In this document: piece after piece, positions 57,257 through 64,000 of the stretch
Position numbering within the stretch: the first letter of the stretch is position 1
Layout: every line of letters starts with the position of its first letter
DNA from: Pacificibacter marinus
GTDB taxonomy: Bacteria; Pseudomonadota; Alphaproteobacteria; Rhodobacterales; Rhodobacteraceae
Reading direction: 5' to 3'
DNA length: 64,000 nucleotides
Assembly (NCBI RefSeq): GCF_900109555.1
Contig: NZ_FNZV01000010.1
Location: 1-64,000, forward strand
Made by a program: the position numbers and the translations under genes
The notes under the pieces: model-generated
The model's database searches: none
Told to the model about the DNA's origin: nothing
What the model saw: only the letters and a program-made list of their open reading frames with translations

Positions 57257-58083
57257 GCATAAAAATTCCATTAGCTGGTGTGATCGGATCACCTATTGCA
57301 CATAGTAGATCACCAGATTTGCACGGTTTTTGGCTGAAACGCTACGGTATTCAAGGCCATTATATTCATTTAGATGTCGCACAAAACGATCTGAGAGACG
57401 TGCTAAAGGCTATGCCAAAAATGGGATTTGTCGGGGCTAATGTCACCATTCCTCACAAAGAATCCGTACTTGCAATTGCTGACATTGTGACGGATCGCGC
57501 CGCTTTGATTGGTGCTGCAAATACACTTATATTTCGTCCTGATGGTAAGCTTCACGCTGACAATACAGACGGGTACGGTTTTGTTGAAAATTTGCGCTCA
57601 AATGCAAAATGGAATCCCAAAGCGGGCCCCGCGGCTGTTTTTGGTGCGGGTGGTGCAGCGCGTGCTGTTATCGCGTCGTTGCTTGATGTTGGTGTGACAG
57701 AAATTCGCTTGTCCAACCGTACCAGTTTGCGTGCTGATGTTCTCAAAGCGGAATTTGGGTCCAAGATTACTGTGGTCGAATGGGTGCAGGCTGGCACTAT
57801 GCTGGATGGTGCGATGACTGTGGTCAACACCACGTCGCTTGGTATGGTTGGTAAACCCGAGTTCAAAGTCCCGTTGGATGCTTTGTCGCCTAAGGCTGTT
57901 GTTACAGACTTGGTTTACACACCTTTGCGAACTGATTTTCTTGAAAAGGCGAAACAAAATGGTTGTCAGACTGTGGATGGGCTTGGAATGCTGTTGCATC
58001 AAGCTGCCCCAGGGTTTGAACGTTGGTTTGGTGTACGTCCAGAGATTGACGAGGAAACGCGTCAAGTTTTGTTGTCGCAATGA
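57253..58083 (+). CDS. aroE: Shikimate dehydrogenase
   Basis: A 276-residue NADPH enzyme of the aromatic pathway. GVIGSPIAHSRSPDLHGFWL is the shikimate-binding N terminus, NVTIPHKE contains the catalytic Lys and NTDGYGFVENL follows. The nucleotide motif is VFGAGGAARAVIASLLD. It overlaps maf and coaE by four bases each, in the maf-aroE-coaE-dnaQ operon. Confidence 0.96.
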   Translation: MSIKIPLAGVIGSPIAHSRSPDLHGFWLKRYGIQGHYIHLDVAQNDLRDVLKAMPKMGFVGANVTIPHKESVLAIADIVTDRAALIGAANTLIFRPDGKLHADNTDGYGFVENLRSNAKWNPKAGPAAVFGAGGAARAVIASLLDVGVTEIRLSNRTSLRADVLKAEFGSKITVVEWVQAGTMLDGAMTVVNTTSLGMVGKPEFKVPLDALSPKAVVTDLVYTPLRTDFLEKAKQNGCQTVDGLGMLLHQAAPGFERWFGVRPEIDEETRQVLLSQ

Positions 58084-58697
58084 CTAAAACTAAACCAATC
58101 GTGATTGGTTTAACCGGCTCAATAGGTATGGGAAAAACCACAACTGCCAAGATGTTTCTGGCGGCTGGAATACCTGTTTGGGATGCGGACTGCACAGTTC
58201 ATAGGCTGTATTCTAACGATAAAGTCGCGATTTCAGAGATTTCAAAAATTTGCCCCGAAGCGACTAAAAATGGTGCTGTGGATCGTCAGGCACTTAAGGT
58301 TTGGCTGAATGACACACCAAATGGTTTGAGTCAGATCGAGTCAATTATTCATCCCCTTGTGGCACAAGACAGGCAAGTCTTTATAGATACTAATCCAGCT
58401 CAAATCGTTGTTCTTGATGTACCTTTGTTATTTGAAACTGGCTTGTTCAAGACCGTAGATTATGTTGTCGTCGTTTCAGCGCCGGCAGAGATTCAGCGAC
58501 AACGCGTCCTTGCGCGGCCCAATATGACAGAGGCGCAGTTCGAAACAATTTTGGCAAAACAAGTTCCCGATGCTGCAAAACGTGCTGGTGCAGATTTTGT
58601 GATAGATACAACTTCGCTTGAAAAAGCAGAAGCCGCTGTGCAAAGCATACTGAAACATATTCAAGAAAATACCCCACAGGAGACACCACGTGCGTGA
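58080..58697 (+). CDS. coaE: Dephospho-CoA kinase
   Basis: A 205-residue kinase for the final step of CoA synthesis. Its P-loop is [20 protein letters not shown], and [12 protein letters not shown] holds the substrate Asp. [20 protein letters not shown] is diagnostic. It overlaps the aroE stop by four bases and the dnaQ start by eight, so translation is coupled. Confidence 0.96.
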   Translation: MTKTKPIVIGLTGSIGMGKTTTAKMFLAAGIPVWDADCTVHRLYSNDKVAISEISKICPEATKNGAVDRQALKVWLNDTPNGLSQIESIIHPLVAQDRQVFIDTNPAQIVVLDVPLLFETGLFKTVDYVVVVSAPAEIQRQRVLARPNMTEAQFETILAKQVPDAAKRAGADFVIDTTSLEKAEAAVQSILKHIQENTPQETPRA

Positions 58698-59433
58698 AAT
58701 CGTTCTTGATACCGAAACCACAGGGTTTGATCCGTTGACAGGGGACCGTTTGGTTGAAATCGGTGCCATTGAGCTCGACAACCATCTTGCCACAGGTCGC
58801 ACGTATCACCAGTACATCAACCCAAGACGCACGATGCCCGCTGGGGCTTTTGGTGTGCACGGTATTGGCCCTGACATTCTTGAGCCACCCCGCCCCGCTA
58901 GAGCGGATGAGGTGACATTGCTTGATAAGCCTGTTTTCAAAGATGTTGCGCAAGCTTTCTTGGATTTTATTGGCGATAGCACGCTTGTGATCCACAACGC
59001 TGCCTTTGATATAAAGTTTTTGAACGCTGAGCTTAAAACTGCAGGCTTACGACAAATCCCATGGGAGCAAGCACTTGATACCTTGGCGATTGCACGCAAA
59101 AAATTCCCCGGCTCGCCTGCAACGCTGGATGCGCTATGCCGTCGGTTTCACATCGATAACTCAAACCGCTCTTTGCACGGCGCTTTGCTAGATTCTGAAA
59201 TCTTGGCTGAAGTGTATCTTGAACTGATCGGGGGGCGGCAGCCGGATCTTGTGCTTGCGCCAGAGCCAAAAGATGACGCTAAAGCCAACACTATAGCCCA
59301 AGCTCAACAATGGCGCCCGTCAAGACGCCCTATTGCTTTGCCATCACGCCTTACAGACAAAGAAGCCGCCGACCATGCAGCCTTTGTTGAGGCAATGGGC
59401 GACGGCGCTTTGTGGTCAAAACTTAACGATTAA
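58690..59433 (+). CDS. dnaQ: DNA polymerase III subunit epsilon (proofreading exonuclease)
   Basis: A 247-residue DEDDh exonuclease. ExoI is [20 protein letters not shown]; ExoII is [17 protein letters not shown]; ExoIII is [21 protein letters not shown] with the catalytic His. The C-terminal tail of about 65 residues probably binds the alpha subunit. The start is GTG 58690, with AGGAGA seven bases upstream. It is last in its operon and convergent with secB (five-base gap). Confidence 0.96.
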   Translation: MREIVLDTETTGFDPLTGDRLVEIGAIELDNHLATGRTYHQYINPRRTMPAGAFGVHGIGPDILEPPRPARADEVTLLDKPVFKDVAQAFLDFIGDSTLVIHNAAFDIKFLNAELKTAGLRQIPWEQALDTLAIARKKFPGSPATLDALCRRFHIDNSNRSLHGALLDSEILAEVYLELIGGRQPDLVLAPEPKDDAKANTIAQAQQWRPSRRPIALPSRLTDKEAADHAAFVEAMGDGALWSKLND

Positions 59434-59438
59434 TGATG

Positions 59439-59936
59439 TTAGTTTGGCAGGCTTTCTGCTTGTTGCGCTTCTGCACGACGTTGGATGTCTTGGCGGTACA
59501 GCTGCACAAAATCGATGTTGTCGAGGTTCAGCGGCGGAAAACCACCATCGCGTGTCAAATCATGAACGATGCGACGCGCAAACGGGAACAGCATGCGGGG
59601 GCATTCAATCATCAAGAATGGGTGCATTTGTGCTTCTGGTACATTTTCAATATGGAAAATACCGGCATAATCAAGTTCAAGCATGAACAAAGTTTCGCTT
59701 GAGTTTTCAGTCTCGGACTTCACGTTCAGTTTGAGAGCGATTTCAAATTGGTTTTCAGCACCATCACGTTTTTTTGCGTCAAGTGCGACCTGGACAGAGA
59801 TGTTTGGACGGCCTTCAGTTTTAAGACCTTTTTGGGCAAGAATATTTTCAAAAGACATATCTCGGACGAATTGGCCAAGAATTTGCATTTTGACTTGTTC
59901 TACGGGTTGTTCCGCCGCCGTATCATTTTCAGCCAT
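59439..59936 (-). CDS. secB: Protein-export chaperone SecB
   Basis: A 165-residue tetrameric chaperone that holds preproteins for SecA. VKMQILGQFVRDMSFENILA, FMLELDYAGIFHIENVPEA, and the hallmark LMIECPRMLFPFARRIVHDL with its GGFPPLNLDNIDFVQLY tail are clear. ATG 59936 follows AGGA eight bases upstream; an in-frame ATG at 59951 overlaps that ribosome site. The secA partner is in the same window. Confidence 0.96.
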   Translation of the reverse strand: MAENDTAAEQPVEQVKMQILGQFVRDMSFENILAQKGLKTEGRPNISVQVALDAKKRDGAENQFEIALKLNVKSETENSSETLFMLELDYAGIFHIENVPEAQMHPFLMIECPRMLFPFARRIVHDLTRDGGFPPLNLDNIDFVQLYRQDIQRRAEAQQAESLPN

Positions 59937-59994
59937 GTGTTTTGTCCTCATAAAATCTAAAGTTGAGGCTTTGTATCAGGTTGGAAAAGTCGGC

Positions 59995-60489
59995 TCAATG
60001 GCGTGTCCAGCCTGATGGATCATTATTCTCGATATCCTTAGGAGAAATTGTTTCCCATTCACCATCTATGACCTCAGAATCTTGTGTAGAGCGCGGTCCT
60101 TGTGCGTTAAAACCAGATGCGTTGCCTGTACTGAAGCTTTGAAACTTCACACGCTTTTGCATTTCGGCAAACATTTTCGTGCGAAATGCGGGCACCAAAA
60201 GCAAAAAACCAACCGCATCAGTGAAAAAACCAGGGGTTAATAGCAAGGCGCCAGAAAATAAAATCATAGCCCCATGGGCTAACGGTTCGCTTGGATCGCG
60301 CAATTCCCCAAACGAGGATCGCAATTGAGATAGGGCGATGGCTCCTTGCCGGCGGACCAAATAAGTGCCCAAAAACGCTGTCAGAATGACGATAAATAGC
60401 GCTGGTAGCAGACCAATAAATCCTCCCACCTGAATAAACAGAGCGATTTCAATCACAGGAACGGCGACAAAAATTGCAAATAACCACAT
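59995..60489 (-). CDS. fxsA: FxsA family membrane protein
   Basis: A 164-residue membrane protein. The N-terminal two helices (MWLFAIFVAVPVIEIALFIQ then LLPALFIVILTAFLGTYLV) and LTPGFFTDAVGFLLLVPAFR match FxsA, known in E. coli for suppressing phage T7 exclusion by F plasmid when overproduced. The normal role is unknown. The C-terminal 50 residues are polar. AAGGGG precedes ATG 60489. It is divergent from the Tim44-like gene. Confidence 0.9.
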   Translation of the reverse strand: MWLFAIFVAVPVIEIALFIQVGGFIGLLPALFIVILTAFLGTYLVRRQGAIALSQLRSSFGELRDPSEPLAHGAMILFSGALLLTPGFFTDAVGFLLLVPAFRTKMFAEMQKRVKFQSFSTGNASGFNAQGPRSTQDSEVIDGEWETISPKDIENNDPSGWTRH

Positions 60490-60594
60490 AGGGGACCCCT
60501 TCAATTTCTTCGGACTGGTGGACTTGATACCACCGACAACCTACATAGTGTCAAAGAGCGTGTTTTACTACGCTTCGTTGGAAAAGAGGTTTCG

Positions 60595-61254
60595 ATGGGA
60601 AGTTCACTAGTCTCCCTTCTGGTTCTGGCCGGAATAGCAGTTTTTTTGGTTTTGCGCTTGCGCAATATTCTTGGCACGCGTGATGGATATGAACAGCCTC
60701 GGGTTGATCCAATTGCGACAAACGACACAGTTAAACGTAAGTTTGAAGTGATCGAAGGTGGTCCAGACCACGATATAATCGATAATGTTCCTGAAAATTC
60801 TCGAGCTGCAGAAAATTTGATGACGCTCAAGCGGGCCGAACCAGATTTTAGCGTGGCTGAGTTTTTGACAGGTGCGAGTGCGGCCTATGAAATGATTTTG
60901 ATGGCCTTTGAAAATGGCGATTTGTCCAATGTGTCTGACTTTATTTCTGACGACGTTGAAGAAGCATTTCAGTCGGTCATCGACAGTCGCAAAGAGGCTG
61001 GTCTGACAGTTGAAGCGCAATTCATTGGTTTGCATGAGTCGCAAATCATTGATGTCGAGTTGGACGAAGCCGCCAATGAAGAAGAAATCAAATTGCGGTT
61101 TGTTTCTGAAATCACTTCTGTGGTTCGTGATGCGGCTGGCGCTATTGTTGAAGGCGATCCAAACAAAATCAAACGCCAAAAAGATATTTGGTCTTTTGCA
61201 CGTGAAATGGGCAGCAATGATCCCAATTGGCAGTTGGTTGCAACTGGGGCATGA
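60595..61254 (+). CDS. Tim44-like domain protein (TimA family)
   Basis: A 219-residue protein with one N-terminal membrane helix (SSLVSLLVLAGIAVFLVLRL) and a C-terminal Tim44/Tim45-like domain from about residue 75 (FSVAEFLTGASAAYEMILMA, ISDDVEEAFQSVID). The fold is shared with the mitochondrial import adaptor Tim44. In alphaproteobacteria such proteins are conserved and may act in membrane-protein handling; the exact job is not settled. It overlaps mltA by four bases, so the two are co-translated. Confidence 0.87.
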   Translation: MGSSLVSLLVLAGIAVFLVLRLRNILGTRDGYEQPRVDPIATNDTVKRKFEVIEGGPDHDIIDNVPENSRAAENLMTLKRAEPDFSVAEFLTGASAAYEMILMAFENGDLSNVSDFISDDVEEAFQSVIDSRKEAGLTVEAQFIGLHESQIIDVELDEAANEEEIKLRFVSEITSVVRDAAGAIVEGDPNKIKRQKDIWSFAREMGSNDPNWQLVATGA

Positions 61255-62294
61255 CGCTTAGGGGGCTGGTGGGAACTGCGTTTGCAGTCGTGCTGGCCCT
61301 GTCGGCCTCTGCTCAAAGCGAGGATGGGCCTATGGCGAGAATACTTTCTTTTTCCGACTTGCTAGGCTGGGAAAGCGACACACACCAAGACGCGCTTGAA
61401 GTATTTTTAAACACCTGCGACCGAATTAAAGGCCGTGAATGGCCACAAGTCTGCGCCCTCGCTCAACAGCAAAGCAATGCTAAAACATTCTTTGAATTGT
61501 TTTTTCGCCCTGTGTTGATCGAAGATACCGCGCCACCGTTGTTCACGGGCTATTTTGAACCAGAACTGTCAGGGTCACGGGTTCGAACGCCAACTTACCG
61601 CCACCCCGTTTATGCAATGCCGCGCGATCGTGCTGTGCGATCTCCGTATTTTACCCGGCAAGACATTGGCCAAGGCGCGCTGTCTAATCGTGGCCTTGAG
61701 ATTGCTTGGGTCGATAACGCAGTTGAGCTATTCTTTTTACAAGTCCAAGGATCTGGCAGGATAAAGTTGACCAACGGGACAACCATTCGCGTCGGTTATG
61801 CTGGACATAATGGACATAACTATAGCTCTATCGGGCAAGAATTGGTGCGGCGCGGCGTTTATACTGAACATCAGGTTTCCGCGCAGGTGATCAAAAATTG
61901 GGTCAAGCGTAATCCGATTGAAGGTCAGTCGCTTTTGTACTCAAATCCTTCCTATGTGTTCTTCAAAGAGCGTAAAAGATTAAAGGCTTCAGCAGGTCCT
62001 ATCGGTGCGATGAGCCGCTCAATTACGCCGATGCGCAGCATTGCCGTTGATCCCGGATTTGTCACATTGGGCGCGCCCGTTTGGGTTGAAAAAGATGGTC
62101 AAGCTCCCCTGCGTCGTCTGATGATTGCGCAAGATACAGGGTCTGCCATCAAAGGTGCGCAGCGCGCTGATATTTTTTACGGTACTGGCGATCAGGCGGG
62201 TGACGTTGCTGGCAGAATTCGCGATACTGGTCGCATGATTGTTTTGATGCCGATCCAATTGGCATATGGTCTTGAGGAAAAGAGTGAACAATGA
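61251..62294 (+). CDS. mltA: Membrane-bound lytic murein transglycosylase A
   Basis: A 347-residue peptidoglycan-cleaving enzyme. The signal peptide is MTLRGLVGTAFAVVLALSAS, cleaved near ASAQS; no lipobox Cys is present, so this form is likely soluble or loosely bound. The MltA and 3D domains are marked by LFTGYFEPELSGSRVRTPTY, IRVGYAGHNGHNYSSIGQEL, NPSYVFFKER and AQDTGSAIKGAQRADIFYG with its catalytic Asp. ATG 61251 overlaps the Tim44-like stop as ATGA. Confidence 0.94.
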   Translation: MTLRGLVGTAFAVVLALSASAQSEDGPMARILSFSDLLGWESDTHQDALEVFLNTCDRIKGREWPQVCALAQQQSNAKTFFELFFRPVLIEDTAPPLFTGYFEPELSGSRVRTPTYRHPVYAMPRDRAVRSPYFTRQDIGQGALSNRGLEIAWVDNAVELFFLQVQGSGRIKLTNGTTIRVGYAGHNGHNYSSIGQELVRRGVYTEHQVSAQVIKNWVKRNPIEGQSLLYSNPSYVFFKERKRLKASAGPIGAMSRSITPMRSIAVDPGFVTLGAPVWVEKDGQAPLRRLMIAQDTGSAIKGAQRADIFYGTGDQAGDVAGRIRDTGRMIVLMPIQLAYGLEEKSEQ

Positions 62295-62908
62295 CACGCT
62301 GGCGCAAAGGAACACTGAGCGATGAAGATCGTTCGTTGTGGGATGAGGTAAAGAAAACCGCCATCCCTTTGCGTCCTGATACTAAGCCTCGGTTGTCTAA
62401 AGACGCGTCGCCTACCCTGTCAAAAGCTATCGAGCGCACGCCAACTGCCCCGCCACTTAAACAACAAATCCGCGAATTCACCTTGGGGGCAAAGGCCAAA
62501 AAGCCACTCCCTCGTAACAATTTGATGCCGTCTATTTCTAATCAAATTATGCAAGCTCCGTTGCAAATGGACCGTAAAAAGTATGGTAAAATGCGGCGTG
62601 GTAAGTTGGCGCCAGAAGCGCGGATCGATTTGCATGGAATGACACTGGCGCAAGCTCAGCCTGCCCTGACAAACTTTATTGCCTCTTCGCATGCGCGCGG
62701 GCTTAGGCTTGTGCTTGTGATCACAGGCAAAGGCAAAGATCGCGATCAGGGTGGCCCCATTCCTACACGTGTCGGTGTTTTGAAGCATCAAACGCCAGAT
62801 TGGCTGCGTTCAGGTCCGCTGCGCCTTATGGTGATGCAGGTGACAGAGGCGCACCTGTCCCATGGGGGCTCAGGTGCTTACTATGTCTATCTGCGTCGTA
62901 GTGGGTAA
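62291..62908 (+). CDS. Smr domain protein
   Basis: A 205-residue protein. A polar, Pro/Lys-rich N-terminal half leads to a C-terminal Smr domain from about residue 112 with the signature RIDLHGMTLAQAQPALTNFI and VLVITGKGKD. Smr domains are nucleic-acid endonucleases; this stand-alone type is distinct from MutS2, and an RNA-processing role is likely in this class. It overlaps mltA by four bases. The last 39 bases overlap the convergent transporter gene. Confidence 0.9.
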   Translation: MTRWRKGTLSDEDRSLWDEVKKTAIPLRPDTKPRLSKDASPTLSKAIERTPTAPPLKQQIREFTLGAKAKKPLPRNNLMPSISNQIMQAPLQMDRKKYGKMRRGKLAPEARIDLHGMTLAQAQPALTNFIASSHARGLRLVLVITGKGKDRDQGGPIPTRVGVLKHQTPDWLRSGPLRLMVMQVTEAHLSHGGSGAYYVYLRRSG

Positions 62909-64000
62909 AAGCGCCTGCGCGCGCTGCGTTGCGAAATATGCCAAAACAGCTGACGCAAAAATGTAGATGCCATAGCCCACCAACTGGTCCTGCATATCGA
63001 CCCCTTTATCAATTAAAGCGCCTGACACACCTGGTCCAATAGCTGAACCAAACACCATAAATGCGGCGGCGGTTGCTTTTATGGCGCCTATATTTTTTGT
63101 GCCATAGCTTTCCGCCCAAAATGCACCAGCAACAGGGCCTTGCGAGCCCATGCCTATGCCGACGACGATCAGGGAAAAGCTCGCCATGGTCAGGGTGGTT
63201 GACAGTGCCAACATGATAAAACCAATACCAAAGGGGATTAGCATGAGCGGCAGAATGCGCCCTGCCCCCCATTTGTCTACGGCCATACCAGACAGAAAAT
63301 TAAACGTCACAGAGCCAAGTGTCATTAATGGGAATAGTGCTACAAAATCAAAAAGATCCCATCCTTTTAGATCGACATATGACACCTGTTGAAAGAACAT
63401 GGATGTCCCCCAAATTGGCGGTCCAAGCAGGAGTGGCAAGCACATCCAAAAAAGCCAATGTTTCAACATCGCGCCACGAGTCCAATGAATGCCGTTCATG
63501 CCGACTGCAGTGCTGGATTTTGAAATGGATTGTGGGGTGCGCTCTTCACGTAAAAGCGAGATGATCAGCGGTACTAAAAAGATAGATAGAACGGCAGCTA
63601 TGAGCCAAAGTTGACGCCAGCTAAAATAGAACATCAAGGACACGAAAATAAGCGGCAAAACAGCGTTACCCACTGCCAAACCAAGTGACGCTATTGATAA
63701 TGCGCGCCCACGTGTGGCCTGAAACCAGCGGGCCATACCAACCATTGAAATGTGAAACGTCATGCCTTGGCCTGTAAAGCGCAAAGCAAAAATCACGAAC
63801 ACCAACGACAGTGCAGTTGGCGCTGCGGCCATCGCCAAACAAGCAACGGCCAAGAGCGTCAAAATTATGGGTGCCAAAACGCGCACACGAAATCTGTCTG
63901 TAAGTGTTCCAGCCCAGACCATCAAAGCGGCAGACGCCATGGTGCCTGCAGAGTAAATCCAACCCCAAGCTGTGTGACTTAGTCCGAATTCAGTCCGAAT
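62870..64000 (-). CDS. Major facilitator superfamily transporter (cut by window edge)
   Basis: At least 376 residues are visible; the frame stays open to the right edge (EFGLSHTAWGWIYSAGTMAS is upstream of the first ATG at 63940), so the true start lies outside. About eleven hydrophobic helices are seen. The MFS loop 2-3 motif is GTLTDRFRVRVLAP, and VDKWGAGRILPLMLI is its repeat. The substrate is unknown; the GMARWFQATRGRALSIASLG segment is like oxalate/formate and monocarboxylate-type members. The 3' end overlaps smr by 39 bases. Confidence 0.88.
   Translation of the reverse strand: MRTEFGLSHTAWGWIYSAGTMASAALMVWAGTLTDRFRVRVLAPIILTLLAVACLAMAAAPTALSLVFVIFALRFTGQGMTFHISMVGMARWFQATRGRALSIASLGLAVGNAVLPLIFVSLMFYFSWRQLWLIAAVLSIFLVPLIISLLREERTPQSISKSSTAVGMNGIHWTRGAMLKHWLFWMCLPLLLGPPIWGTSMFFQQVSYVDLKGWDLFDFVALFPLMTLGSVTFNFLSGMAVDKWGAGRILPLMLIPFGIGFIMLALSTTLTMASFSLIVVGIGMGSQGPVAGAFWAESYGTKNIGAIKATAAAFMVFGSAIGPGVSGALIDKGVDMQDQLVGYGIYIFASAVLAYFATQRAQALLPTTTQIDIVST

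Noticed and set aside
63961-64000. Short direct repeat AGTCCGAATTC / AGTCCGAAT at the right edge
   Set aside because: It lies within the open transporter frame (codons for S, D/E and F residues) and is only about nine bases, so it is a coding coincidence rather than a mobile-element end.
1-64000. Mobile elements, prophage, CRISPR arrays, toxin-antitoxin or defence islands
   Set aside because: No transposase, integrase, phage structural gene, regularly spaced repeat or restriction-type gene was recognised, and gene spacing is compact throughout.

Overview
The window looks like a core-chromosome segment of an alphaproteobacterium of the Rhodobacterales (Roseobacter group), with a base composition near 50% GC by eye, which is low for that group. 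The assignment rests on protein sequence character and on gene blocks typical of these bacteria: secA / parvulin / argJ / mutT, rimP-nusA-ylxR-infB, hslO-nudL-cca-rlmD-like, rho-mnmE-mnmG-rsmG-parA-parB, and maf-aroE-coaE-dnaQ facing secB, then fxsA, timA-like, mltA and smr. The dnaK promoter also fits the alphaproteobacterial RpoH consensus exactly. I see no insertion sequence, prophage, CRISPR array, tRNA or rRNA.

Layout. 1-3082: envelope precursors (galU fragment, cysQ-kdsB pair, a polysaccharide-export ABC permease). 3083-6591: an RpoH-type promoter and dnaK-dnaJ. 6676-14898: radC, a periplasmic binding/OmpA fusion, secA facing a periplasmic parvulin, argJ, mutT and a 41-residue small protein. 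14997-20532: the infB/ylxR/nusA/rimP operon with its own promoter and a terminator in the leader. 20539-28569: peptidase, ubiG, MarR/nitrilase/glutaredoxin, comF, a degenerate methyltransferase, hemH, and two L,D-transpeptidases around a CAP-domain lipoprotein. 28638-32599: a tightly overlapping hslO-nudL-cca-RNA methyltransferase operon. 32678-34894: a Nudix gene, a receiver-PP2C phosphatase and a divergent Hpt protein. 34857-44227: ilvA, a membrane protein, argG, ribokinase, maeB and mutS. 44234-48849: hrcA-grpE, divergent from rph-rdgB-rid-hemW.

48852-59936 is the chromosome-origin neighbourhood. parA, parB, rsmG, mnmG, mnmE, rho and hemJ all read leftward. An AT-rich 400-bp gap with a perfect DnaA box and several near-matches (56251-56656) follows. 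maf, aroE, coaE and dnaQ then read rightward. Two perfect 16-bp parS palindromes lie inside the 5' codons of mnmG and rsmG, 3.2-5.1 kb from the gap. This arrangement, plus an apparent switch in strand base composition, makes the gap a strong oriC candidate. 59439-64000 holds secB, fxsA, a Tim44-like protein, mltA, smr and a truncated MFS transporter.

The genes are mostly housekeeping: chromosome replication and segregation, translation and transcription factors, chaperones, protein export, tRNA modification, haem steps (hemH, hemJ, hemW) and cell-wall remodelling. The most notable features are regulatory or architectural: the origin candidate, the coding-embedded parS sites, the rimP-nusA leader terminator, the receiver-phosphatase/Hpt pair and the binding-protein/OmpA fusion. 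I found no clear undescribed multi-gene system.
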